Assembly: GCA_028718265.1 (NCBI GenBank)
Contig: JAQUMG010000121.1
Location: 1-5,637, forward strand
Source of the DNA: Candidatus Omnitrophota bacterium
Lineage (GTDB): Bacteria > Omnitrophota > Koll11 > JAHIPI01
Length of the DNA: 5,637 nt
Reading direction: 5' to 3'
The notes beneath the pieces are model-generated. The model saw only the letters and a list, made by a program, of their open reading frames with translations, made no database searches and had not been told where the DNA came from. Of the stretch, positions 1-5,637 are shown piece after piece; within the stretch, counting starts at the first letter, position 1; every line of letters begins with the position of its first letter. The translations under genes were made by a program, and so were the position numbers.

Positions 1-98
1 ATATACGCGACGACGTCGTATCCCTTGTTCGTAAACCACTTTATCGCCACGGAAGTATCTAAACCGCCTGAATATGCGAGAACGACTTTCGGATTCAT
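1..98 (-). CDS. argG: Argininosuccinate synthase, N-terminal fragment (runs off the window)
   Basis: Only the first 32 codons are present; the gene continues beyond the low-coordinate edge. The translation begins [20 protein letters not shown]. The SGGLDTS stretch (residues 10-16) is the ATP pyrophosphatase P-loop of argininosuccinate synthase, which joins citrulline and aspartate using ATP in the penultimate step of arginine synthesis in the cytoplasm. The family normally starts a few residues before this motif, which supports the ATG at 98-96. That ATG overlaps the argF stop as ATGA, so argG is probably translated by coupling to argF. A strong AGGAGG lies 12 bases upstream, inside the argF coding sequence, a slightly long spacing. 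Related PP-loop enzymes share SGG, but [13 protein letters not shown] in an arg operon makes argG the clear choice. Confidence 0.95.
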   Translation of the reverse strand, partial: MNPKVVLAYSGGLDTSVAIKWFTNKGYDVVAY

Positions 99-1024
99 CT
101 CTTTTTCTTTCCTCCTATATAAATAATAAGAATGGCCTTCTGGACATGCAGCCTGTTTTCGGCCTGATCTATGACTATCGAATTCGGGCCGTCAAGAAGC
201 TCGTCCGTCACTTCCTCTCCTCTGTGTGCCGGCAGGCAATGCATGAGTACGGCGTCTTTTTTTGCTTTACCGAATAATTTATCATTAATCTGATACGGCC
301 CGAAGACCTTTAATCTCTTTTCGGATTCCGCTTCCTGCCCCATACTGGTCCACACATCGGTGTATACGGCATCGGCGTTTTTTACGGCATCTTCCGGATC
401 CGGGAAATACAATATATCCGTTTTATTCTTATCGGCTATTTCTTTTGCATCTTCAAAAATATCTTTTTTCGGCTCGTACCCCGGAGGCGTTGAGAACCTG
501 AGATTTACGCCTGTTAATGCGGCGGCATACATCAGTGAATGCAGGACGTTATTGCCGTCGCCTACATACGCAAGCGTCAGATTAGTCAGTTTACCGAACT
601 TTTCTTTCAGCGTAAATATGTCACTCAGCGCCTGGCACGGATGATGAAGGTCGCTGAGTCCGTTTATTACCGGTATATCGGCGGACTTGGCAAGCGTCAC
701 TACGTCCTTATGCAAAAAAGTTCTCGCTATTATGCCGTCCAGGTATCTGGACTGTACCTTTGCGACGTCTTTTATGGATTCTCTCACGCCAAGCTTGATA
801 TCGTCGCCGGTCATGTAAATGGCATTTCCGCCCAGCTGGAATACTCCGACCTCAAAAGAAATTCTCGTTCTGTTGGATGGTTTCTGAAAAATCAGGCCTA
901 TGGATTTTCCGCTCAAAGGCCTTTCAAAAGCACCCACGCCGGCCTTAAGCCCTTCCGCGAGTTCGAAAATATAGCTTATATCTTCCTGCGTAAGGTCTTT
1001 TACTGATAAGAGATCTTTTTTCAT
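95..1024 (-). CDS. argF: Ornithine carbamoyltransferase
   Basis: 309 residues, a normal length for the family. It transfers the carbamoyl group of carbamoyl phosphate to ornithine, giving citrulline in the cytoplasm; family members are usually trimers. Visible motifs are the carbamoyl-phosphate site [11 protein letters not shown] (residues 48-58, the S-x-R-T-R signature), LGVRES (78-83), HHPCQALSD (127-135), DVWTSMG (223-229, the ornithine-binding SMG loop) and HCLPAHRG (262-269). The SMG loop and HCLPAHRG separate it from aspartate carbamoyltransferase. The ATG at 1024-1022 follows the argD stop by one base and has AAGGAC six bases upstream, inside argD. The stop overlaps the argG start. The last residues, IYIGGKKKR, are basic and coincide with the argG ribosome binding site, so that end may be shaped by translation signals rather than enzyme function. 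Confidence 0.97.
   Translation of the reverse strand: MKKDLLSVKDLTQEDISYIFELAEGLKAGVGAFERPLSGKSIGLIFQKPSNRTRISFEVGVFQLGGNAIYMTGDDIKLGVRESIKDVAKVQSRYLDGIIARTFLHKDVVTLAKSADIPVINGLSDLHHPCQALSDIFTLKEKFGKLTNLTLAYVGDGNNVLHSLMYAAALTGVNLRFSTPPGYEPKKDIFEDAKEIADKNKTDILYFPDPEDAVKNADAVYTDVWTSMGQEAESEKRLKVFGPYQINDKLFGKAKKDAVLMHCLPAHRGEEVTDELLDGPNSIVIDQAENRLHVQKAILIIYIGGKKKR
111..116 (-). promoter_or_regulatory. Ribosome binding site for argG, inside the argF coding sequence
   Basis: A perfect AGGAGG on the minus strand ends 12 bases before the argG ATG (98-96). It is read in the argF frame as part of the tail residues Ile-Gly-Gly. The spacing is longer than the usual 5-9 bases, but the site lies within the last codons of argF and initiation is probably helped by the ATGA stop/start overlap. 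Confidence 0.75.
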
Positions 1025-1025
1025 G

Positions 1026-2219
1026 TTATTGTCCTTGTATTGTAGCCAGGCTTTCCTTAAGTATCTTGACTGCTTTGTTTATATCGCTTTTCCTGACAGT
1101 CAGAGGAGGAACGATCCTCAGTATATTGCCCTGTGTGCAATTTATCATGAGGCCCCTCTTTATGCATTCATTGAATATTTTTTTGCCGTCAACGGACAAT
1201 TCCACGCCCAGCATAAGAGCTGCGCCTCTTATTTCTTTTATGAATGAAAACTCTTTTTTAAGGGCTTCCAATTTCTTTTTCAGGTACGCCCCCATGTTTT
1301 TCGCATTCTCCAGGAGTCCGTCCTCTTCTATCGCCTGAAATGTCGCAAGTGCTGCCGCGCAGACTATAGGACTGCCGCCGAACGTGGAAGCGTGAGTCCC
1401 TGCCGTCAGTGTATCCTGTATTCGCGCCGACGCGACGGTTGCGCCTATCGGTACGCCTCCGCCCAAAGATTTTGCCAGTGTCATGATGTCGGGCTGTATA
1501 CCATAATTTTTAAAGCAAAACATCTCGCCCGTTCTGCCCATGCCTGTCTGCACTTCGTCGAATATCAAAAGCATATCTTTTTCGCTGCATAGTTTTTTAA
1601 GGCCCTCGAGATACGACTTGTCGGCCATATTTATGCCGCCTTCGCCCTGAATAGGCTCAAGCATGACCGCGATAGTTTTATCCGTAAGCGCATTCTTCAC
1701 CGCATTCAGGTCATTGTACGGAACCGTCTTAAATCCTTCCAGGAGCGGCTCGAAACCATGCTTGACCTTGTCCTGCCCGGTCGCAGTTATCGTAGCCATC
1801 GTTCTTCCGTGAAACGATTTTTCCATCGTTATAATTTCATATCTTTTGGTCTGGCTTCCGTATTTTCTCGCCAGTTTTATCGCGCATTCGTTGGCCTCTG
1901 CGCCGCTATTAGCGAAAAATACTTTGCCCGGAAAAGCGTGACTTATTATCTTCTCCGCAAGATCGGCCTGCAGCTCATTATAATAATTGTTCGAAACATG
2001 TATCAGTATGCCGGCCTGTTTTCGCACCGCTGCGACGACCTTCGGATGGCAATGCCCTATCCCGCTTACCGCCCAGCCCGGGAAGAAATCGAGATATTCC
2101 CTGCCCTCGGCATCCCACAGTTTTATGCCTTTTCCTTTTACAAACGCAATCCCGTCCCGGCCGTATGTCGCCATGACATATTTATTATACTTTTCCGCTA
2201 TCATTTCTGTCTTAGTCAT
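1026..2219 (-). CDS. argD: Acetylornithine aminotransferase (PLP-dependent, class III)
   Basis: 397 residues, full length for the class III aminotransferase family. It transfers an amino group from glutamate to N-acetylglutamate semialdehyde, giving N-acetylornithine. Motifs in order: FPGWAVSGIGHCHP (46-59), NSGAEANECAIKLARK (104-119, phosphate-binding region), SFHGRT (135-140), EPIQGEGG (188-195), FDEVQTGMGRTG (220-231, with Asp221 facing the pyridine nitrogen) and TLAKSLGGGVPIGA (247-260), where Lys250 is the expected Schiff-base lysine, then HASTFGGSP near 276. The ATG at 2219-2217 shares ATGA with the argB stop; only weak purine-rich sequence (GGGACAGAG) precedes it, so translational coupling to argB is likely. 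Close relatives act on succinylornithine, succinyl-diaminopimelate or GABA, and some ArgD enzymes also serve lysine synthesis. Operon context favours the arginine role; a second DapC-type activity cannot be excluded. Confidence 0.95.
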   Translation of the reverse strand: MTKTEMIAEKYNKYVMATYGRDGIAFVKGKGIKLWDAEGREYLDFFPGWAVSGIGHCHPKVVAAVRKQAGILIHVSNNYYNELQADLAEKIISHAFPGKVFFANSGAEANECAIKLARKYGSQTKRYEIITMEKSFHGRTMATITATGQDKVKHGFEPLLEGFKTVPYNDLNAVKNALTDKTIAVMLEPIQGEGGINMADKSYLEGLKKLCSEKDMLLIFDEVQTGMGRTGEMFCFKNYGIQPDIMTLAKSLGGGVPIGATVASARIQDTLTAGTHASTFGGSPIVCAAALATFQAIEEDGLLENAKNMGAYLKKKLEALKKEFSFIKEIRGAALMLGVELSVDGKKIFNECIKRGLMINCTQGNILRIVPPLTVRKSDINKAVKILKESLATIQGQ

Positions 2220-3070
2220 TTTATTATCTCTGTCCCTATTCCTTTATCGGTGAACATCTCCAGTAATAAAGCGTGCGGGATACTCGCGTCTAGTATGTGC
2301 GCTTTTTTGACTCCGCCTTTTATGGCATTAACGCATGACCCGGCTTTCGGGATCATGCCCGCATCGATTATTTTCTTTTTTATCAGTGCATTCACCTCGT
2401 TTGCTTTTAGCGTATGATATAACGTGCCGGGATCCTTCTTATCCTTCATTATTCCCCTCACATTAGTCAGAAGCACAAATTTTTCAGCCTTAAGCGCCAT
2501 TGCTATTTCACTGGCTACGTCGTCGGCATTGACGTTGTACGTATTTCCGTCTCTGCCGACACCGAGCGGGTATATCACCGGTATTATATTATCCTCGATC
2601 AGTTTCTTTACGACGGTAGTATCTACGGATGTAATTTCTCCGACAAACCCAAGGTCAATCCCGCTTTTCATCTTCCTGACCCGGATAAGGCCGTTTTCTT
2701 TACCGCTCAATCCGAACGCCTTGGTACCCATCTCCTTCAGGGCCCTTACGATCTTCCGGTTTATCGTCCTTAAGGCCCTGTCGATAATATTCATCGATTG
2801 GATATCGGTATATCTTCTTCCCTGAATAAACTTCGGCTCTATGCCGGCTTTCTTCATCATCTTAGATATAAAGGGCCCGCCTCCGTGGACAATGATCGGC
2901 CTCATCCCGGCATAATTCATGAACATTATGTCTTCGAGGATACTGCTCTCTATGCCTTTTTCGTCAACGGCTGCTCCGCCGTATTTTATAACGACAACCT
3001 TTTCGAAAAACTTCTTTATATAAGGCAGCGCCTCTATAAGTACTTCGCTCTTTTTGATGGCTTCTTTCAC
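2216..3070 (-). CDS. argB: N-acetylglutamate kinase, with N-terminal helix of the arginine-inhibited type
   Basis: 284 residues, amino acid kinase fold. It phosphorylates N-acetylglutamate with ATP, the usual committed and controlled step. Motifs: VVIKYGGAAV (26-35, Lys29 in the phosphate-binding strand), IVHGGGPFIS (60-69, substrate binding), GLSGKENGLI (120-129), NVNADDVASEIA (179-190, catalytic Asp region), LLTNVRGI (200-207) and AGMIPKAGSC (237-246, ATP-side Lys242). The stretch before the first strand (SEVLIEALPYIKKF, 8-21) matches the mobile N-helix of hexameric, arginine-sensitive kinases, and the C-terminal FTDKGIGTEI resembles their arginine-site region, so feedback inhibition by arginine is inferred. 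GRRYTD (84-89) replaces the more usual GLRVTD. The start is GTG at 3070-3068, with GAAGG six bases upstream, 13 bases after the argJ stop. The stop overlaps the argD start. Confidence 0.96.
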   Translation of the reverse strand: MKEAIKKSEVLIEALPYIKKFFEKVVVIKYGGAAVDEKGIESSILEDIMFMNYAGMRPIIVHGGGPFISKMMKKAGIEPKFIQGRRYTDIQSMNIIDRALRTINRKIVRALKEMGTKAFGLSGKENGLIRVRKMKSGIDLGFVGEITSVDTTVVKKLIEDNIIPVIYPLGVGRDGNTYNVNADDVASEIAMALKAEKFVLLTNVRGIMKDKKDPGTLYHTLKANEVNALIKKKIIDAGMIPKAGSCVNAIKGGVKKAHILDASIPHALLLEMFTDKGIGTEIIK

Positions 3071-3076
3071 TTTATA

Positions 3077-3081
3077 CCTTC
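3077..3081 (-). promoter_or_regulatory. Ribosome binding site supporting the GTG start of argB
   Basis: GAAGG on the minus strand lies in the 13-base argJ-argB gap, six bases before the GTG at 3070-3068. No in-frame ATG precedes the N-helix, so this site decides the start. Confidence 0.7.
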
Positions 3082-3083
3082 GT

Positions 3084-4304
3084 TTATGTCGAATACTCGG
3101 AATTTATGGCCACGTACTCTTTTGAAAGGTCGCAAGTCCAGGCTGTAGCCTTATTCCTGCCGCCTTTAAGGTCGATCTTTATGTATATATCTTTACCTGC
3201 AAAAAGTTTTTTGACGCTCTTTTCGTCGTATTTCTTAATCCGCGCTCCGTCAGAGAACACCTTGACCTTGCCCAGATAAACATCTACTTTATCCGGATTA
3301 AAATCGGCATCACTCGCGCCGCATGCCGCGATAACCCTGCCCCAGTTGGGATCATTGCCGAATATGCAGCATTTCAAAAGATTCGAATTTGATATCTTTC
3401 TCGCTATCTTCTTTGCGTCTTCCGTATTTTTCGCGCCCGTGACTTCTATTTCAACGAATTTCGTAGCTCCTTCGCCGTCGGCCACAAGCATCTTCGCCAG
3501 GTTTTCCGTCAATAGTTCCAATGCTTCCAGAAATGCGCCGTAATCCGTTCCCCTGCTGCCTATCCTCTTGTTCCCCGCCAGTCCGTTAGCCAGAATAAAG
3601 CACGAATCATTCGTGCTCATATCTCCGTCAACTGATATCATGTTAAGGGATCCGCCTATAGCCTCATAAAGCGCTTCTTCAAGCATTTTTTTCGAAATAG
3701 CAGCGTCCGTAGTCAGAAAACAAAGCAAAGTCGCGTGCCGCTCTACCTTCATATCCGGGCAAATCATGCCTACGCCCTTGCAGGCGCCGGCGATAGTAAC
3801 GGGAATGCCGTCCAATTTAAATCTGACAGCCGCTTCCTTCTTTCTGGTGTCGGTCGTCATTATGGCTTCCGCAAAAAATTCACCGCCATGTTCCGATAAT
3901 CCGTCTATCAATTCCGGAATTTTGCCGCTTATCTTTTGTATCGGCAGATATTTGCCTATCACGCCGGTTGACGCGATCAGTATTTCATTTTCATTGACCG
4001 ACAGCGCTTCTGCCGTAAACTCGGTCATCAATAGCGCATCCCTGTCGCCGATTTTTCCGTTGGCGCAGTTGGCATTGCCGCTATTTACGATTATTGCCTG
4101 ATGCGTCTTGTTCTTCAGATGCAGTTTGCTTACCCTGACCGGCGCTGCCTGAAACTTATTTTTAGTGAAGGCTGCTGCCGCGATAGCAGGGACCTCGGAG
4201 CATATTATTGCGAGATCTTTCCTTCCGGACTTCTTTATTCCCGCTTTTATCCCGTTAGCCAAAAATCCTTTTGGCGCCGTAAGGGATCCTTTTACTATTT
4301 TCAC
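3084..4304 (-). CDS. argJ: Ornithine acetyltransferase (ArgJ), self-cleaving
   Basis: 406 residues from the GTG at 4304-4302. ArgJ moves the acetyl group from N-acetylornithine to glutamate, making ornithine and regenerating N-acetylglutamate; some members also use acetyl-CoA. The precursor cuts itself before a conserved threonine into two chains. Visible: STGVIG (112-117, Thr113-Gly114 as oxyanion-hole pair), KGVGMICPDM (176-185), ATLLCFLTTDA (191-201, predicted cleavage between Ala191 and nucleophile Thr192), SVDGDMSTNDS (224-234), DGEGATKF (276-283), NDPNWGR and the conserved-style C-terminus AINSEYST. Five extra residues (KVERH) lie between PDM and ATLL compared with the usual PNMATML. 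The GTG shares GTGA with the argC stop and has AAGGAAGGG eight bases upstream. An ATG at 4337 would add 11 non-conserved residues. Whether it is mono- or bifunctional cannot be read from the sequence. Confidence 0.96.
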   Translation of the reverse strand: MKIVKGSLTAPKGFLANGIKAGIKKSGRKDLAIICSEVPAIAAAAFTKNKFQAAPVRVSKLHLKNKTHQAIIVNSGNANCANGKIGDRDALLMTEFTAEALSVNENEILIASTGVIGKYLPIQKISGKIPELIDGLSEHGGEFFAEAIMTTDTRKKEAAVRFKLDGIPVTIAGACKGVGMICPDMKVERHATLLCFLTTDAAISKKMLEEALYEAIGGSLNMISVDGDMSTNDSCFILANGLAGNKRIGSRGTDYGAFLEALELLTENLAKMLVADGEGATKFVEIEVTGAKNTEDAKKIARKISNSNLLKCCIFGNDPNWGRVIAACGASDADFNPDKVDVYLGKVKVFSDGARIKKYDEKSVKKLFAGKDIYIKIDLKGGRNKATAWTCDLSKEYVAINSEYST

Positions 4305-5314
4305 CAAACCAGCCCTTCCTTTTCGTCGAAACCGCACATTATGTTCATATTCTGCACGGCCTGGCCTGCCGCGCCCTTCACCAGATTGTCGATTACGGAT
4401 ACCGCTACGATATGCTCGTCGGTTATCCTTACCCCGACATCGCAGAAATTGGTATATACCACGTCTTTTATCTGGGGCAATGTCTCGCCCAGGAATCTCA
4501 CAAAAAATTCATTCTTATAAAAACCGGCGTAAATGTCGTTTATTTCCTTCTGGCTTACCTTCTTCTTCGGCTTCATATATATGGTAGAAAGTATGCCTCT
4601 TCTTATCGGTATTACATGCGGCACAAAAAGCAGGCTTACGTCCTTACCGGATATTTTTTTCAGTTCCTGCACTATTTCGGGCGTGTGCTGATGAGAACCT
4701 ATCTTATACGCTTTGAAGTTATCTGCTATCTCCGCAAAAAGCAGGTCTATGGATGCCTTTCTGCCTGCGCCCGTTATACCGCTTTTTGAATCCGCGATTA
4801 TCCCCGTCGTCTCTACAATGCCGTTCTTCAAAAGCGGGGCAACTGCAAGTATAATACTTGTCGGGTAGCAGCCGGGATTAGCGATGAGCGATGCATTTTT
4901 TATCCGGCTTCTGTACAACTCCGGAAGTCCGTAGACAGCCTTCTCTATATTCTTCACATCGCTGTGCCCCTTGCCGTACCATTTCTCGTAAATATCGTGC
5001 GGCAGCCTGTAATCGGCGCTTAAGTCGATGACTTTTTTGCCGGCATTCAGAAATTTCGGCGCAAAATCCATTGAAACTTTATGAGGCAGCGCCAGAAACA
5101 CCACGTCCGAAGATTTTGCTGTTTCGTCAAAATCAAAACTTTTGCAGATAATATCCAGCCTCCCCTTGATCCGCGGGAAGAGTTCCGACATTTTTGTCGG
5201 CTTATCGATAATAGCGCTCAGAGTAGTTATTTTCACGTCCTTATGAGACGTCAATATAGCCACCAATTCTTCGCCGGTATATCCGGTTGCGCCGACGACG
5301 CTTACTCTTGTCAT
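4301..5314 (-). CDS. argC: N-acetyl-gamma-glutamyl-phosphate reductase
   Basis: 337 residues from the ATG at 5314-5312. It uses NADPH to reduce N-acetylglutamyl phosphate to N-acetylglutamate semialdehyde. The N-terminus carries the Rossmann nucleotide loop VVGATGYTGEEL (6-17). Further motifs are LALPHKVS (74-81), VIDLSADYR (95-103), VYGLPEL (127-133), NPGCYPT (146-152) with catalytic Cys149, SKSGITGAGR (176-185) and GSHQHTPEI (206-214) containing the active-site histidine. Another ATG lies two codons upstream (5320-5318), but it leaves only one base after the GGAGG ribosome binding site, while the ATG used here leaves seven, so the shorter start is preferred. This is the first gene of the arg operon, about 21-25 bases from the predicted transcription start. 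Its stop overlaps the argJ GTG. Confidence 0.96.
   Translation of the reverse strand: MTRVSVVGATGYTGEELVAILTSHKDVKITTLSAIIDKPTKMSELFPRIKGRLDIICKSFDFDETAKSSDVVFLALPHKVSMDFAPKFLNAGKKVIDLSADYRLPHDIYEKWYGKGHSDVKNIEKAVYGLPELYRSRIKNASLIANPGCYPTSIILAVAPLLKNGIVETTGIIADSKSGITGAGRKASIDLLFAEIADNFKAYKIGSHQHTPEIVQELKKISGKDVSLLFVPHVIPIRRGILSTIYMKPKKKVSQKEINDIYAGFYKNEFFVRFLGETLPQIKDVVYTNFCDVGVRITDEHIVAVSVIDNLVKGAAGQAVQNMNIMCGFDEKEGLVW
4313..4321 (-). promoter_or_regulatory. Ribosome binding site for argJ, inside argC
   Basis: AAGGAAGGG on the minus strand ends eight bases before the GTG at 4304-4302. It lies in the last codons of argC and supports the GTG start (GTGA overlap) over the ATG at 4337. Confidence 0.75.
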
Positions 5315-5320
5315 TTTCAT

Positions 5321-5326
5321 ACCTCC
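5321..5326 (-). promoter_or_regulatory. Ribosome binding site that decides the argC start
   Basis: GGAGGT on the minus strand matches the 16S anti-Shine-Dalgarno fully. It abuts the first ATG (5320-5318) directly but is well spaced from the second (5314-5312), so initiation should be at the second. Confidence 0.85.
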
Positions 5327-5343
5327 GACGGTTATAGACTCTA

Positions 5344-5372
5344 ATTATAAAAGAAAATACCTATCATGTCAA
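5344..5372 (-). promoter_or_regulatory. Consensus sigma-70-type promoter of the arg operon
   Basis: On the minus strand TTGACA (5372-5367) is followed by exactly 17 bases and then TATAAT (5349-5344), a perfect match to the housekeeping promoter consensus. The start point is expected near 5335-5339, leaving an argC leader of about 21-25 bases. The -35 box and most of the spacer lie inside the 3' arm of the inverted repeat at 5354-5407. That layout could be simple compaction with the rpsI terminator, or the repeat could also be an operator. No clear ARG box was recognised. A promoter this close to consensus would be strong unless repressed. Confidence 0.85.
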
Positions 5373-5407
5373 CCATTATTCGTCGAGATTGACCTGATAG
5401 GTATTTT
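5354..5407 (-). terminator. Long inverted repeat, probable terminator of the rpsI transcript (potentially bidirectional)
   Basis: Arms 5354-5372 and 5389-5407 pair over 19 positions with one mismatch (5367/5394), enclosing a 16-base loop. In minus-strand RNA the stem is preceded by an A-run and its 3' side continues into TTTTCTTTT, the arrangement of an intrinsic terminator for transcription coming from rpsI. In the plus direction the 3' arm also runs into six Ts, so it could work both ways. The stem is AT-rich apart from its middle, so efficiency is uncertain. Its 3' arm carries the arg -35 box, so an operator role is an alternative or additional possibility. Confidence 0.65.
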
Positions 5408-5410
5408 TTC

Positions 5411-5440
5411 CCCGCCGTGGCGGGATCCGCTTTTGGCGGA
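5411..5440. repeat. GC-rich double palindrome, REP-like, downstream of rpsI
   Basis: Two adjacent hairpins stand out from AT-rich surroundings: CCCGCC/GGCGGG (5411-5416 with 5419-5424, two-base loop) and TCCGC/GCGGA (5426-5430 with 5436-5440, five-base loop). The stems are similar enough to pair in other ways: GCGG 5420-5423 with CCGC 5427-5430, or CCGCC 5412-5416 with GGCGG 5435-5439. Neither hairpin is followed by a T-run, so neither is an intrinsic terminator alone. It begins 16 bases after the rpsI stop and could stabilise the mRNA 3' end or be a copy of a genome-wide palindromic repeat. Only one copy is in this window. Confidence 0.5.
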
Positions 5441-5456
5441 AATTATTTACTTTTCA

Positions 5457-5637
5457 TTACCTCTTAGAATACTGGAATCGCTTGCGTGCGCGCTTCTGGC
5501 CATACTTTTTGCGCTCTTTCATACGCGAATCACGCGTCAGAAGACCGGCGGTCTTAAGGCTCTTCTTCAGAGAAGGGTCTATCTTTATTACCGCGCGGGC
5601 TATGCCCTGACGCAATGCGCCGACCTGGCCGCTCTTG
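5457..5637 (-). CDS. rpsI: 30S ribosomal protein S9, C-terminal fragment
   Basis: The last 59 codons are present; the 5' part lies beyond the high-coordinate edge. The translation contains [15 protein letters not shown], then [16 protein letters not shown] and the basic tail ending RKRFQYSKR. These are the standard signatures of bacterial S9: the SGQxGAxRxGIARA segment, the LTRDxRxxERKKxG segment and a C-terminal tail ending in the near-invariant SKR, which reaches toward the P-site tRNA. The gene is intact as far as visible, ending in TAA at 5459-5457. In most bacteria rpsI is the second gene of an rplM-rpsI pair, so rplM is expected just outside the window. It shares direction with the arg operon, but a probable terminator and a separate promoter lie between them. 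Confidence 0.97.
   Translation of the reverse strand, partial: KSGQVGALRQGIARAVIKIDPSLKKSLKTAGLLTRDSRMKERKKYGQKRARKRFQYSKR

Noticed and set aside
539..2417. Long plus-strand open frames such as 539-1006 and 1758-2417
   Set aside because: They lie antisense to argF, argD and argB, which have complete family motifs. Their translations show no recognisable domain and no ribosome binding site was noted, so they are shadows of the real genes.
4305..4337. ATG start for argJ giving a 417-residue protein
   Set aside because: The extra 11 residues are basic and non-conserved and overlap argC; the GTG at 4304 has better spacing and the GTGA overlap.
5315..5337. Riboswitch, leader peptide or attenuator in the argC leader
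   Set aside because: The predicted leader is only about 21-25 bases and mostly ribosome binding site, too short for such a structure.
5332..5350. TTATA...TATAA inverted repeat around the -10 box and start point as an ARG box or operator
   Set aside because: Only five bases per arm in an AT-rich stretch that includes the TATAAT box; it does not resemble TGAATAATTATTCA-type ARG boxes closely enough.
5411..5440. GC-rich hairpins as the rpsI terminator
   Set aside because: Neither stem is followed by a T-run on either strand; the AT-rich repeat at 5354-5407 fits a terminator better.
1..5637. A mobile, defence, CRISPR or otherwise undescribed system
   Set aside because: The window is almost fully occupied by a standard arginine operon and rpsI. 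No repeat array, transposase, tRNA or unassigned gene is visible.

Overview
The window is a compact bacterial arginine biosynthesis operon, all on the minus strand. It is preceded (at the high-coordinate end) by the 3' end of a ribosomal protein S9 gene. In transcription order it reads: rpsI (partial, 5637-5457), a 142-base regulatory gap, then argC, argJ, argB, argD, argF and the first 32 codons of argG, which runs off the low-coordinate edge. No plausible plus-strand gene was found.

ArgB phosphorylates N-acetylglutamate, ArgC reduces the phosphate to the semialdehyde, and ArgD transaminates it to N-acetylornithine. ArgJ moves the acetyl group back to glutamate and releases ornithine (the acetyl-recycling route). 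ArgF carbamoylates ornithine to citrulline, and ArgG condenses citrulline with aspartate. Only the last step (argH) and a dedicated first acetylation enzyme (argA) are not seen; argH could lie just outside the window. The genes are packed tightly: argC/argJ, argB/argD and argF/argG overlap by four bases (GTGA or ATGA), argD/argF are one base apart, and argJ/argB 13 bases apart. This suggests one mRNA with translational coupling.

The rpsI-argC gap holds the most notable non-coding structure. From the rpsI side there is a GC-rich double hairpin, then a 19-position inverted repeat flanked by T-runs (probable terminator of the rpsI transcript). The 3' arm of that repeat contains the -35 box of a perfect TTGACA-17-TATAAT promoter for the arg operon. 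The predicted argC leader is only about 21-25 bases, so leader attenuation or a riboswitch is unlikely.

Organism: bacterial, shown by the S9 sequence, strong Shine-Dalgarno sites and a sigma-70-type promoter. Moderate GC content, frequent ATA isoleucine codons and the overall protein character suggest an uncultured lineage such as Omnitrophota. That assignment is an impression at low confidence, not a result. This is core metabolism; I found no evidence of a new defence, mobile or otherwise undescribed system. The points worth checking are the promoter-terminator overlap, the GC-rich palindromes, a five-residue insertion next to the ArgJ cleavage site, and two start-codon corrections.
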